Shown in pieces: positions 11,335-23,750 of a DNA stretch of 64,000 nt. Location: the NCBI RefSeq assembly GCF_963583255.1, contig NC_084811.1:17068088-17132087 (forward strand). Direction: 5' to 3'. Within the stretch, counting starts at the first letter, position 1, and each line of letters begins with the position of its first letter. The DNA comes from Pyrus communis (lineage: Eukaryota; Streptophyta; Magnoliopsida; Rosales; Rosaceae). Under the pieces are notes generated by a model. That model was not told the origin of the DNA. It made no database searches and saw nothing but the letters and a program-made list of their open reading frames with translations. The translations under genes were made by a program, and so were the position numbers.

Positions 11335-11820
11335 TTATGTCTCCATCGAACCGATTTCAACCTTGTACTTAAAACCCACTAGTTCTGCACTGGCTGGAAT
11401 TTCTTGACAAAGAATTTGGTTGCCTTTGCAGATTTCAGCTTGCTCGTAGAACTCAACTAGATTTTTTTGAAGATTGATTGGGTGTATTGTTAGCCTGTCC
11501 AATTCAACAGCCAAAACTTTTTCATTGGTATAAGTCTGCCCTGTATTCAAATATGTCAGAGTTTTCAAGAGTTGACCATGTGGTGTTCTAGACTGTGACT
11601 TCGTATGATCAACCCCTTCCAACAAGTCAGTTTTAATGCATTCCTGCAGCTGAGTCGGTTGCGTTGTAACTTCTGGATAGGGTACATGTAACATATAGAC
11701 TTGGGTAGGAGCAAATTATTGGGAACTTTTACGATTAACAGGTGTTGTTTCCATTAGGCATGAGTCAACGGCTGGTGACTCTTCAATCTCAGCGTCTTCC
11801 AGCATGTAATCATAACTCTC
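11335..11820 (-). other. Unrecognised minus-strand ORF region
   Basis: An open frame of 119 codons (11335-11694) encodes a hydrophilic peptide containing QEIPASAELVGFKYKVEIGS. A second coding-looking stretch upstream of it in the same direction (about 11760-11815, MLEDAEIEESPAVDSC) is separated by a stop. I recognise neither. The composition looks more protein-like than the surrounding AT-rich DNA, so it may be a fragment of a host gene or of an unlisted element. It is interrupted on its downstream side by the copia gag remnant. Confidence 0.3.
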
Positions 11821-12091
11821 CGGACATTAGGATATTTGAATTACGTAAAATTCCTCTAAACCTAGTTGATTAGCATTTGGTTTTCTTTTCTTTTTTATTT
11901 TTTATTTTTGGCAAAGATTAGCATTTGGTTGACTAGCATCAAATTACTTATCTAAACATCCTAATGGTCGTGAAGCACTAAGGTTTAAAGACAGTTCAAA
12001 CACAGTGACTAATAATTCAAAGTATGCATGCATAATATCATAAGCAATTAAATAAAGACTAGATATTCATGCTAAGACTTATGGTCTCACC

Positions 12092-12349
12092 CTAGCAAAA
12101 GAGGTTAGTTACACACAATCGTAAAATAACAAAATATATTATTAAGCACACGGATAGAAAACTCTCTAAGCTGAATTCTCTAAGGTAATGCCTAGAGAGC
12201 CCTGATGGCTGATTAGCCTTATTTATAATACTACAAAATAAAATCCTTCCTATAAAAGTTCTTAGAATAAAAACTAGGAAACAATCTCCTACTTTAACTG
12301 CAAAGTAGATTATGCCATCTAAATGATCAGCCACGCTCTGGGCCTAAAT
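12092..12349 (-). repeat. LTR-like remnant with a TATA box on the minus strand
   Basis: On the minus strand the stretch reads like a copia LTR core: a TATAAATAAGGC box followed by CTAATCAGCC and a pyrimidine-rich leader. No partner copy exists in the window. An 80-codon ORF here is very hydrophobic and is probably chance. Bases 11821-12091 show nothing recognisable. Confidence 0.35.
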
Positions 12350-14089
12350 TGATCTGATATAAACTAACACACAAATTAAACCCTCTTTTTGATAGTTGTA
12401 GTATGTGAAAGTAGGGATCGTTCTAGGCCGAGGATTAGGAAGGCTGCTAATCTACACAAATTAAACTCTAAATTACTAAACTAGACTTAAAAACAGAAAA
12501 CTAAACTTAAACAACTCAAAACAAGCTAAACTAACTCAAATAACACAAAACTGACTCAAATATCCCAATACAAGCACTAAGGAGTGATTTGGACGAAAAT
12601 CTAACTAAATTGACTCAAAACATGAACTAAAGAGAAGTTTGGATGAAATTTAAACTAAAAAGACTCAGATTACTAAATGGGGGTTGTTTTGACGAATTTA
12701 ACTAAAACTAAGTAAATTGCATAAACAAAATAAAGGTTGCACGAAATTGAGTGAATTAAAGGGTGAAAGGCTAGTTAGAGGGACCTCGTCCACACATGAC
12801 ACATATGCATACAAATCGATTTCCAGTTATTATTCCAATAAACCATGAATGACAATGCCCCAAATTAATTGTGAACAACACTAATTAACTCTCATATTTT
12901 CCTAATTTCATTGAATTGGACTCAGTGACGCAATCAAATTATTCTTATCAAGTTCCCTATATGAACTGCGTGATAGAGATACATATCAAAGATCATTAAG
13001 TTCTATGAAAATCATAAGCATTGACAAGACATTCGTAACTATGAACTGCATGACACTCCTGCCATGGATTTACTTAACACAATCATGACTAGTGACTTCC
13101 ACTACTTATAAATATAAGTGCATAACAATTAGGTGAAATTCCCTTATATTTTAGCATCAGATTCATGCATGCAAACTAAGTAGGCCTCCTTAATCAACAT
13201 AAAAGAATAAGTTATAAATCAAACAGATAAGTAAATCGCATTCATGTTTTACAGGAAATCAAATCATATCACATATATGTTCATGGCTTTGAATTCACCT
13301 CTAGCTAAAAAGAAATTTAGTTACACATGTTTGTCATAGTTGAAAAGCAATCTAAAATAAACATCGAAACTAAAACTAAGGATAGAAAGAACCCAAGACG
13401 CTCCAGCAATCCAATGGCAAATTGCACAATCCTTGGATGCAGCATAACTCAAAACTCCTTCTCTCATTCCCTCCTTGTTGCAGCACAAATTAAATTTTTC
13501 TAATTTTTCCTCTCTAAGGCTCCCCCTCTTCCATGGTAGAAAATATGTATTTATATGGTAGGGTTTCACAACACCAATCCTTGGAGGATAAGGATAGGCA
13601 CGACACAAGTCCAGAAGGAAAAGGACTAGGGTTAGGTGCGGCAGAAACTAGGGTTTCTAGAAGGGGGTTGCGGCATAGATTTAAGGGAAAGGATAGTGCT
13701 TCTAGAACTAGATATTTAGGTGATTTAATGTGAAATTGAGACCTCTTTGCAGCTAGAACTAAGGTAAGATAAGATTCGGATAGGATAAGATAAGGTTAGG
13801 TTGGATAAGGTTTGCATAATGTTCCTTCCTTTTAGTTGATTCCTTATCTTCAATGTCTTCAATCAATTCTTCCAGAAGTTAAGCAAATTCTTAGCCTCTT
13901 TTGATCTTCCAAAACGTCCATCCACCTTGCTCCATGCATGTGCTATCCATTCCAAGCCCAAAACTGCTCTAAGATGCTCCAAATTACCTTTTCTTGCCAC
14001 TTTTGCCATTTGAACCTTCAAACACATGAAAATGGCTTACTAAATGCAAAGAAACAAGCTAGCAAAATCGCATAAATATGCACCTATCA
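12350..14089 (-). repeat. 3' LTR of element A
   Basis: Runs TGATCTGATATAAAC to GCACCTATCA on the plus strand (TG...CA). On the minus strand it begins TGATAGGTGCATATTTATG, the hallmark start shared by all LTRs of this family in the window. A purine tract (GTGTGGGGGAATT on the minus strand) abuts it at 14090-14103. Confidence 0.85.
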
Positions 14090-16629
14090 AATTCCCCCAC
14101 ACTTAACTTTTGCTAGTCCCTGAGCAAAACAAAAAAATAATACACAACCTAAACCTTCCAACAATTGCCTCAGGGATTTCCAATGAAACATGACATGTTA
14201 AAAATCACTACTCCCACAGATTTTAGCTATCGTTACCCTCGAGCTCATACTTAATCGCAGTAACCACTCACTAGCTCGCATTTAATCAATTAAAATAACA
14301 TTTTGAATGTAGTAACATGCCTTAGAGAATCCCTCAATTCCTCATCGAATATACTCTCTATTTTTACATAGATTATCTGACTACACTCCCTATACTAAGT
14401 ATATGTGAGAAGATTGATGTAAACATGTAGACTAGCACTCACATATGTTATAACAAAAAAGGCACTTTCTGGAATTATTAATATAACATGTGTATGATCT
14501 CATGAATGAAATGCCACTACTTAGATGATAGGAGCATATTCATGCGACTTAAATAGCTTGTTCTCGTGCATTTACGTTATGTTTCTTTAGTTATTTTAGT
14601 ACTTTAAGCTATTTTCGTGTGTTTGTAGGTCCAAAGGGCTAAAGGAGCAAAAAGATGCATTTTGGAGACTTTTGGAGCACTTTTGGGCTAAGAACGGATA
14701 GCTTATGCTTGAAGCCAAAGTGTTGGACGAAATTGAAGACCTAATTGATGCGAGATTTATACGCACACAAATTAAACCCTCTTTTCGTCAAATTGTAGTA
14801 TATGTATAAGTGGGGATCGTTCTGGACCGGGGATTAGGAGGGATTGTTAATCACTTGGATTTGACTAAAAAAAAAAACGTAAAAACACAAAATAAATGTA
14901 TTTCTAACTAATCTAACACTTTAAAATAAATGGGGGATTGGTTTTGGACGAAATTAAACTAAAATAGAAACTTGGAAACAAAACAGATTGTACAAACGAA
15001 ATTGATGGAATAGAATGAAGAAAAACTAGTTAGAGGGTTCCTTATCCACACATGAACATAAGCATATAATTTGACTTCCAGTTATGACTTCAACAAACGA
15101 TGAATGACAATGCTCCAAGTTAATTAGGTCCGCTTAAATTAACCTTCAGATTTCCCTAGATTCATTGGATTGAATGGGATACGCATTACAACCAAATTAT
15201 TCCTAATCAAAGTCTCTCACATGGAATACGCATGATAGAGACATTCAACAAAGATCATTAAGTTCAACGGAAATCATAAACATTGACTAGGCATTCATAA
15301 CTATGGAATACGCATGTTAATCCAGCCTAGGGTTTACTAAACACAATCGTGACTAGCGTTTTTTACTACTCATGAATATAAGTTCATAACGATTAGGTGA
15401 AATTCCCTTATATCCTAGCATCAAGTCTTAGGCATGCAAATTAAGTGTCGACCCTCAACCCACATACATAAACAAGTTCTTAATCAAAACAGAAAAGTAA
15501 CCCACATCTAAAGTTCATGAATTCATAACTGGAGTAAATCAAATCATAACCAACATATGTCCATGGCTTCAAATTCGCCTCTAACTAAAAAGAAATTAGT
15601 TTCACATGTTTAACATAATTGAATAACAAGTTAAATTAAACATGAAAACAGAAACAAGAAAAGAAAGAACAAATGGATGGAAAGTTAGCTACGGGGTTCA
15701 TCTCCACATATGTTATACTTGCATAATAAAACGATTTCCAATTGCATTTCAACAAATCATTAATTCTCAACGCCCCGGGTCAATTAGGTCCGCTTAAATT
15801 AACCGTCAAGTTTTCCTTAAGTTAATGAATTGGATGGGTTAGCGCAACGCAATTCACAACATTCTCCAAAAGTCTTTTACGTGAAAAGCACAATAAAGAT
15901 ACAATCAAAGATCATTAAGCATCATGAAAACTTTAAGTGTTGACGAGGCATTCGTTACTATGGAATACGCATGAAACTTATGCCAAGAATTTATTTAACG
16001 CGATTGTTTATAAGCAACCTCCACTACTTGTGAATATAAGTTCGTAACTATTAGGTGAAACTCACTTATATTCTAGCGTCATATTGATGCATGAAAATTA
16101 AGCGCGCATTCTTAATAAACATTCATAAATAAGTTATCAATCAAACGGTTAAACAAATTGAACCACAACTTATGAAACGCAATTAGAATTAATCAAATCA
16201 AAATGCAAGCATAAACATATATTTCGAATCACCCCCTAGCTAAAGGGGGTTTAGTTTATTATAACTTTGAAATCAAAGAAATACCTAAACATTCCAACAA
16301 CTCAAACTTGAATTGTATGAACGTTTAGACACTCTTCTCTTCCATTCCTCATACGTACAAACAAAGAGAATTGAATTTAAACATTGAAATCAAAGAAACA
16401 CCTAAACATTCCAACAACTCAAACTTGAATTGTATGAACGTTTAGGCACTCTTCTCTTCCTCGTTGTTGTAGCACAAGGTCTAAGGATAGTTTGATGGTG
16501 TGAATGGTTTGGGGGGTGGTGTTTGGATTAATAGGGAATGGATGGGAAGCTCACGGCTAGGGAAGGGAGAATGTGTTTGTAATGTGTTGTGTATGAAATG
16601 AGATGTTCATGAATGAATGAATGCAAGGG

Positions 16630-16637
16630 TATTTATA
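16630..16637 (-). promoter_or_regulatory. TATA box of element B 3' LTR
   Basis: TATAAATA on the minus strand in context CCTATAAATACCC. The same motif is at 23130-23137 in the 5' LTR and at 24261 in LTR C, so it is conserved in the family and probably marks the LTR promoter. Confidence 0.6.
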
Positions 16638-16672
16638 GGAGTAGTGGAGGGAACATATGGCTATGTCATTTT

Positions 16673-16790
16673 TAGGTGAAGTAGGTGGATGTTGTAGGTG
16701 AAGTAGGTGGATGTTGTAGGTGAAGTGGATGTTGTAGGTGAAGTAGGTGGATGTTGTAGGTGAAGTAGGTGGATGTTGTAGGTGAAGTGA
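16673..16790. repeat. 22-base minisatellite in LTR
   Basis: About five copies of a unit containing AGGTGAAGTAGGTGGATG, one of them shortened. The identical array appears at 23173-23290 in the other LTR, and a reverse-complement version at about 24125-24230 in LTR C. Confidence 0.85.
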
Positions 16791-17250
16791 TATGATATGT
16801 GGTTATGATATGATAAGTGGTTAAGTGGTGATGATAAGTGATAAGTGATTAAGTGATATGATATGTGGTGATGATAAGTGATAAGTGCATGTGGGTTAAC
16901 TAATGAAGGAAATGCATGTGCAATGACAATGTGTTAGAATGGATGTGTGTTATGCATGGCATGATTGGGATTAGGAAAGGTTTAAATGTCCTAAAACTAA
17001 AGAGAACAAGGTTCCAACACTTTGGCTCCAATTAGGTCTTCAATTTCGTCCAACACTTTGGCTTCAAGCATAAGCTATCCGTCCTTAGCCCAAAAGTGCT
17101 CCAAAAGTCTCCAAAATGCATCTTTTTGCTCCTTTAGCCCTTTGGACCTACAAACACACGAAAATAGCTTAAAGTACTAAAATAACTAAAGAAACATAAC
17201 GTAAATGTACGAGAACAAGCCATTTAAGTCGCATAAATATGCTCCTATCA

Positions 17251-18016
17251 AATACCCCCACACTTAGCTTTTGCTAGTCCTCGAGCAAAACAGAAAAACA
17301 AAACAAAAAGAACAAAACACAACCTACACCTTCCAACAATCGTATCAGGGACTTCCAATGCACATGACAAGTTAAAAATCATTATTCTCACATATTTGAG
17401 CCATCTTTACACTTAAGTACATTCTTAATCATAGTCACCACATACTAGTTCACAATTAAGCAATTAAAACACATTTCAAATGTAGTAACATGCCTTTAGA
17501 GAATTCCCTCAATTTCTTACTAGATGTACTCTCGTTTTTCACACAGATTTTCTGACTACACACCCTACACTAGGTATATGTGAGAAGATTGATGTAAACA
17601 TGTAGACGAACACTCACATATGTTATAATAAGGAAAGCATTTTCTAGAGTTAATAAGCATGTTTAGATATGATCTCATGAATGGAATGCTACTACTTAGA
17701 CGCGAGAACCAGTGACACCATAAGCTCATACCAAGTTCAAACTCCACAATTGAAATACATAACACTCAATATAGAAGTCAAAGGGTAGTAACGGGGCTAG
17801 GGTATTGGCTAACAATGAAAGGTGAAGGATAAACAAACATTCTTAAAGCAATAGTGAGCAAAGTATTGAATTAGGCACTTAGAATTCCCTTAAGAACGCA
17901 GAAGTCAACTTTGAACACCCAAGGGAAAATCACACAAAACTTAGGGCCATATTCAACTTTTTGGACCCTTTCTTCAACCATCAACGCTCGTGAGTTCATT
18001 CTTACTTATTTTCACT

Positions 18017-18063
<47 letters not shown>

Positions 18064-19105
18064 CTTTTCTTCTTTTTCTTTTGAATCTCAAAACATACAT
18101 ATAAACGTAAGAACAAACTTTTACTCCCCCACACTCATTTTCTTGCATAATGTAACTCAAAAGGAATTCATTTAAGTCATGCTCACTAAACTTTAAGAAC
18201 AAGGGTATAGGAAAGTCCTACTCTAAGCTAGGTAAGGGAAATGTGGGTAAACAAAGAATAAAGGCTAAACAAGGCTCAACGGGGTTAAAACTTACAACAT
18301 ATACGAAGTATGGGAAGTAAGGCTATTTGGCTATGGTGGTGGTCACTACACAACTTCTTCTTGAATATGTGTTATGCACATCAATAACATGCTTTGAATG
18401 AAATGGGCATGAGTTCTAGCATTTGGAACTATATGATGAAACGCCTTCTAAGTAGTAACCAAGCAAAGAATAATGAGATCATGCAACGACTTTAGAAAAC
18501 AAGAAATCACAGATTATACTCTCCAAAGAACGTTATAGGCTCAAGTCTCTCAGGGTTGTAGCGTTTGTTTGAGTTCCTTCCTTCAAGCATGTTACATAAC
18601 TAATTTTTTTCTTTTATGATTGCATGTGAAGTCATACATTATAACCATAACCAAGCATATACCAAGAGTAAATCAAACTTTTCTCTATGTTTATAACTTT
18701 TTTTAACAGTCATGCAATTAGAAACCAAATCCTTATCATTGTGTTGGAAGGTGACCTACGACACAAAAACGACTCAAAACGACTCAAAACACTCTTTTTA
18801 GGCTTTTCAAAACATGTTTTTCAAATTTTTATGTGATTTTCGAATTTTTAAGTTAAAACACACTAAACACGCTTAAAAACACTTAAAAACAGCAAGAAAC
18901 AACATGTGAAGTAATGGGTGATAAAATCCCACGAATTTAAATTAACAACATTAGTTACCCCCCCACACTTAAATCAAACATTGTCCTCAATGTTTTAAGC
19001 ATAGATTCACACAAAACATAAGTAAACACACAAAAAGCAATTTAAACATACTAAACATGGCAGAATGTAATTAACAAAGAGAAGAGTTTAGGGACGCAAA
19101 TCTGG
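17251..19105. other. Element B 3' non-coding interior
   Basis: Homologous in order to 14090-14525/25557-26950 of element A and 45431-47180 of element F. It has a long T-run at 18019-18063. No env-like or other protein is encoded; the short ORFs are low-complexity artefacts. Confidence 0.7.
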
Positions 19106-19819
19106 TTAAGGAGTGTAAATTCCATCTTCTCCTTGGTAATTGCATTGAGGCTTTGATCATAGTGACTCCACAGGCTTACTCTTGAACTGGTTTCCGCCCA
19201 TCATTGATTTTCCTTTGTGCTACTCTTGATCTGGGCAGCAGGATTCCCTTTAGGGTCTCCCCCGAAGGTCTGAGCTTCCTCCTGTAATCTGTTTCTTTGT
19301 TCAATCTTTGCAGGAGTGGTCCCTTCTCTGGAAGTGTATCAACCGTTGAAGATGACTACTCGAGAGCAACGCCAGGTAAGCAATCAGGGATAGATTCCAG
19401 GCAGTTGGCTCCAGATCGGAAGACTGATTCCAAGTGCCGGCTGATTGCTTCTTTTACTTTGCCATGCAAGTAAGAACAAGGACAAAGAAAAAGACAGGGA
19501 AAGAGCATGATATGAGATACTTTTGCTTTTGACCTTGATGATATGAGATACCTTTGCTTTTGAATAAGCGGTGAATGAATCAGCACATGTATTTGTTGTG
19601 CCGTTTCCTCCTGGGTCATCTGTACTCCAGGCATCTGGTATCATCTTTGGGGAAGAAGAAAGAATTGAGTATTTCGAAAGGCTTTGCTGGGAGTGCGCCC
19701 TCAGAGGTGAGGGAGAGTTGGGCATTTTCTTCAGGTTTGCCCTGCCATAAAAGACGAAGGTCGACATATATAGAGATAATATCAAGTGGTGGTACTGTTC
19801 TTTTATCCTTGTCGACAAA

Positions 19820-19912
19820 TGTCTCTTCGATATCAGAACGACGCCTCTTCGATTTCTGAGCAGGCGCCCTTTCGATTTCTGAACGACGCCCCTTTTGCTT
19901 TCTGAATGACAC
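19820..19912. repeat. GC-rich short tandem repeat upstream of the antisense ORF
   Basis: Three to four imperfect units of about 24 bases, each with CGACGCC and TTCGATTTCTGA. A second, longer repeat follows: 19936-19996 and 20055-20115 share CTTTTGACAAAG and GAGAAAGCGTCGCC. Such repeats do not occur in elements A or F and belong to the foreign segment. A promoter role is inferred only from position. Confidence 0.65.
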
Positions 19913-20159
19913 GTAGTAGTGCGGATGCGGCTCCTTTTGACAAAGCTGCACGCGTTTTCTGAAAAGCAGAGAAAGCGTCGCCGAACTTTGCGCTTGTCGG
20001 CTAAAGATGTGTAGTTGCGATGATGGCCTCCACGTGTTGTCTGAAAAGAAGAAATCTTTTGACAAAGTTGAACGTGCCTTCAGAAAAGCCGAGAAAGCGT
20101 CGCCTAAATTACGCCGGAAATTCCGGCTTCTTGAATCGGTGGACGCGTCGCCTTGGCTT

Positions 20160-20166
20160 TTATAGA
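20160..20166 (+). promoter_or_regulatory. Likely TATA box of the antisense ORF in element B
   Basis: TTATAGA lies about 112 bases before the ATG at 20278. It is followed by an AC-rich leader (CACCACAACAAACACAC) typical of plant transcription starts and 5' UTRs. It would give the ORF a promoter independent of the LTR and on the opposite strand. Confidence 0.5.
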
Positions 20167-20277
20167 GCTATCGATCACCACAACAAACACACTCTGAAGA
20201 ATTCCCATTCTTGAAAATCGACTCCGGCCCTTTGAGAATTAACTCCATCCGCCCCTCTCTTTGAACACTTTTGAAAA

Positions 20278-20955
20278 ATGGCAAACCCATCGAACCTTAG
20301 CTTGGAATTGAGCCTTAGCAGTGATACGGGCGCGCCGCGTCAAGGTAACGTATGGCGCCCTTCTTTCTTATCTTCTAACGGTCCTCTCACAGGTGAAGAC
20401 TCCGTGATGCAGGACGCCACAACAGCTACAATAGTAGCTAGGAACCTCCTCACTCCAAAAGATAGTAGGCTGCTGTCAGGACGGTCCGATGAGTTGGCCG
20501 TTCAAGAGTCCCTCGCACTTAGTGTTCAGTGTGCGAGTTCTGTGTCCAACATGGGCCAACGCCTGCTTGCCCGCTCCCGTCAGGTGGAATCATTGATGGC
20601 AGAGGTGGAAAGTCTTAAGCAGGAGATCAAACTGCTTAAGCATGAGAATAGAAGTTTGCACGTGCTTGCCAACAACTATTCGACGGGCATGAAGAGGAAG
20701 CTTGATGAACTGCAAGAGTCTGAAGGTCGGATTCAAAGTGACCGTCAAAGGTTTTCGTCTTTCCTCCAGAGGCACCTTTTTTCTGGATCATCCAGCGTTT
20801 GGCCATGTATTGAGGCCTCGAATGCTCTATCTTCGATGCCTCCAGCTCCGATGCCTTCCGCTCCTATGTCTTCTGCCCCGATGCCTTCCGTCTCGATGCC
20901 TTCCGCTTCAAGAGTTTTGCCACGTAGTGGGTCTTTAAGTAAACAACCTTTGTAA
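20278..20955 (+). CDS. Coiled-coil protein of unknown function carried antisense in element B
   Basis: A 225-residue ORF whose ATG has a strong plant context (A at -3, G at +4). Residues 1-60 are Ser/Asn-rich. About 60-95 contains LTPKDSRLLSGRSDELAV, and about 95-165 forms a predicted coiled coil with heptad leucines (VESLMAEVESLKQEIKLL). The C-terminus is a degenerate Pro-Ser-Met repeat of five-residue units (APMPS). No capsid, zinc-knuckle, protease or polymerase motif is seen. It replaces gag-pol in element B and runs against the element's direction. I have a recollection of similar uncharacterised proteins in rosaceous genomes, but cannot confirm it. It may be a captured host gene or an element-borne accessory gene. 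Its uninterrupted frame fits either recent capture or selection. Confidence 0.6.
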   Translation: MANPSNLSLELSLSSDTGAPRQGNVWRPSFLSSNGPLTGEDSVMQDATTATIVARNLLTPKDSRLLSGRSDELAVQESLALSVQCASSVSNMGQRLLARSRQVESLMAEVESLKQEIKLLKHENRSLHVLANNYSTGMKRKLDELQESEGRIQSDRQRFSSFLQRHLFSGSSSVWPCIEASNALSSMPPAPMPSAPMSSAPMPSVSMPSASRVLPRSGSLSKQPL

Positions 20956-20975
20956 AGCCTCCATCGTTCTGCCAT

Positions 20976-20977
<2 letters not shown>

Positions 20978-21012
<35 letters not shown>
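20978..21012. repeat. Poly-T run at the edge of the foreign segment
   Basis: About 34 T residues lie between the ORF and the point where family sequence resumes (GGGTTGCCTCCCAAG). In elements A and F the same place has only a short TTCTTTATTT, so the run expanded here. Confidence 0.8.
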
Positions 21013-21016
<4 letters not shown>

Positions 21017-21222
21017 GCATTGGGTTGCCTCCCAAGTAGCGCTTTCTTTTACGTCTTACAGCCGGACGAAGAACCCAATCACTCCAGGATACGTTCACGA
21101 ATTGGATGAGAACTCCGAGTCATAAACTAGTACCTAGAACAAGAAACAAAATAACATAAGAATCTGGAATAAAATAAAAACAAACGAAAATAAAACAATC
21201 CAAGGGATTAGCAAATTTTCTA

Positions 21223-21241
21223 ATCCCCGGCAACGGCGCCA
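21223..21241 (-). promoter_or_regulatory. Primer-binding site of element B, tRNA-Asp type
   Basis: Minus strand TGGCGCCGTTGCCGGGGAT matches the 3' end of plant tRNA-Asp in reverse complement. It lies 5 bases from the 5' LTR, as in Athila elements. Confidence 0.85.
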
Positions 21242-21246
21242 AAATT

Positions 21247-23750
21247 TGATGCGAGATTTATACGCACACAAATTAAACCCTCTTTTCGTCAAATTGTAGT
21301 ATATGTATAAGTGGGGATCGTTCTGGACCGGGGATTAGGAGGGATTGTTAATCACTTGGATTTGACTAAAAAAAAAACGTAAAAACACAAAATAAATGTA
21401 TTTCTAACTAATCTAACACTTTAAAATAAATGGGGGATTGGTTTTGGACGAAATTAAACTAAAATAGAAACTTGGAAACAAAACAGATTGTACAAACGAA
21501 ATTGATGGAATAGAATGAAGAAAAACTAGTTAGAGGGTTCCTTATCCACACATGAACATAAGCATATAATTTGACTTCCAGTTATGACTTCAACAAACGA
21601 TGAATGACAATGCTCCAAGTTAATTAGGTCCGCTTAAATTAACCTTCAGATTTCCCTAGATTCATTGGATTGAATGGGATACGCATTACAACCAAATTAT
21701 TCCTAATCAAAGTCTCTCACATGGAATACGCATGATAGAGACATTCAACAAAGATCATTAAGTTCAACGGAAATCATAAACATTGACTAGGCATTCATAA
21801 CTATGGAATACGCATGTTAATCCAGCCTAGGGTTTACTAAACACAATCGTGACTAGCGTTTTTTACTACTCATGAATATAAGTTCATAACGATTAGGTGA
21901 AATTCCCTTATATCCTAGCATCAAGTCTTAGGCATGCAAATTAAGTGTCGACCCTCAACCCACATACATAAACAAGTTCTTAATCAAAACAGAAAAGTAA
22001 CCCACATCTAAAGTTCATGAATTCATAACTGGAGTAAATCAAATCATAACCAACATATGTCCATGGCTTCAAATTCGCCTCTAACTAAAAAGAAATTAGT
22101 TTCACATGTTTAACATAATTGAATAACAAGTTAAATTAAACATGAAAACAGAAACAAGAAAAGAAAGAACAAATGGATGGAAAGTTAGCTACGGGGTTCA
22201 TCTCCACATATGTTATACTTGCATAATAAAACGATTTCCAATTGCATTTCAACAAATCATTAATTCTCAACGCCCCGGGTCAATTAGGTCCGCTTAAATT
22301 AACCGTCAAGTTTTCCTTAAGTTAATGAATTGGATGGGTTAGCGCAACGCAATTCACAACATTCTCCAAAAGTCTTTTACGTGAAAAGCACAATAAAGAT
22401 ACAATCAAAGATCATTAAGCATCATGAAAACTTTAAGTGTTGACGAGGCATTCGTTACTATGGAATACGCATGAAACTTATGCCAAGAATTTATTTAACG
22501 CGATTGTTTATAAGCAACCTCCACTACTTGTGAATATAAGTTCGTAACTATTAGGTGAAACTCACTTATATTCTAGCGTCATATTGATGCATGAAAATTA
22601 AGCGCGCATTCTTAATAAACATTCATAAATAAGTTATCAATCAAACGGTTAAACAAATTGAACCACAACTTATGAAACGCAATTAGAATTAATCAAATCA
22701 AAATGCAAGCATAAACATATATTTCGAATCACCCCCTAGCTAAAGGGGGTTTAGTTTATTATAACTTTGAAATCAAAGAAATACCTAAACATTCCAACAA
22801 CTCAAACTTGAATTGTATGAACGTTTAGACACTCTTCTCTTCCATTCCTCATACGTACAAACAAAGAGAATTGAATTTAAACATTGAAATCAAAGAAACA
22901 CCTAAACATTCCAACAACTCAAACTTGAATTGTATGAACGTTTAGGCACTCTTCTCTTCCTCGTTGTTGTAGCACAAGGTCTAAGGATAGTTTGATGGTG
23001 TGAATGGTTTGGGGGGTGGTGTTTGGATTAATAGGGAATGGATGGGAAGCTCACGGCTAGGGAAGGGAGAATGTGTTTGTAATGTGTTGTGTATGAAATG
23101 AGATGTTCATGAATGAATGAATGCAAGGGTATTTATAGGAGTAGTGGAGGGAACATATGGCTATGTCATTTTTAGGTGAAGTAGGTGGATGTTGTAGGTG
23201 AAGTAGGTGGATGTTGTAGGTGAAGTGGATGTTGTAGGTGAAGTAGGTGGATGTTGTAGGTGAAGTAGGTGGATGTTGTAGGTGAAGTGATATGATATGT
23301 GGTTATGATATGATAAGTGGTTAAGTGGTGATGATAAGTGATAAGTGATTAAGTGATATGATATGTGGTGATGATAAGTGATAAGTGCATGTGGGTTAAC
23401 TAATGAAGGAAATGCATGTGCAATGACAATGTGTTAGAATGGATGTGTGTTATGCATGGCATGATTGGGATTAGGAAAGGTTTAAATGTCCTAAAACTAA
23501 AGAGAACAAGGTTCCAACACTTTGGCTCCAATTAGGTCTTCAATTTCGTCCAACACTTTGGCTTCAAGCATAAGCTATCCGTCCTTAGCCCAAAAGTGCT
23601 CCAAAAGTCTCCAAAATGCATCTTTTTGCTCCTTTAGCCCTTTGGACCTACAAACACACGAAAATAGCTTAAAGTACTAAAATAACTAAAGAAACATAAC
23701 GTAAATGTACGAGAACAAGCCATTTAAGTCGCATAAATATGCTCCTATCA
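21247..23750 (-). repeat. 5' LTR of element B
   Basis: Same sequence as 14746-17250 except one fewer A in the run near 21370. It is directly followed by the CTAAT duplication. Confidence 0.92.

Larger units (their letters stand above)
14746..17250 (-). repeat. 3' LTR of element B
   Basis: TGATGCGAG at the left end and CTCCTATCA at the right end. It carries a 22-base minisatellite at 16673-16790 and a TATA-like TATTTATA (minus-strand TATAAATA) at 16630-16637. Confidence 0.92.

Noticed and set aside
16673..16790. Regularly spaced repeats that could suggest a CRISPR array
   Set aside because: The units are contiguous with no unique spacers, duplicated in both LTRs, and the genome is a plant.
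18002..18202. ORFs with long Phe or Lys runs
   Set aside because: Translation of a 45-base poly-T run in element B.
19356..20065. Overlapping minus-strand ORFs of 92-149 codons in element B
   Set aside because: They cover repetitive upstream sequence, have no motif, and overlap one another in different frames.
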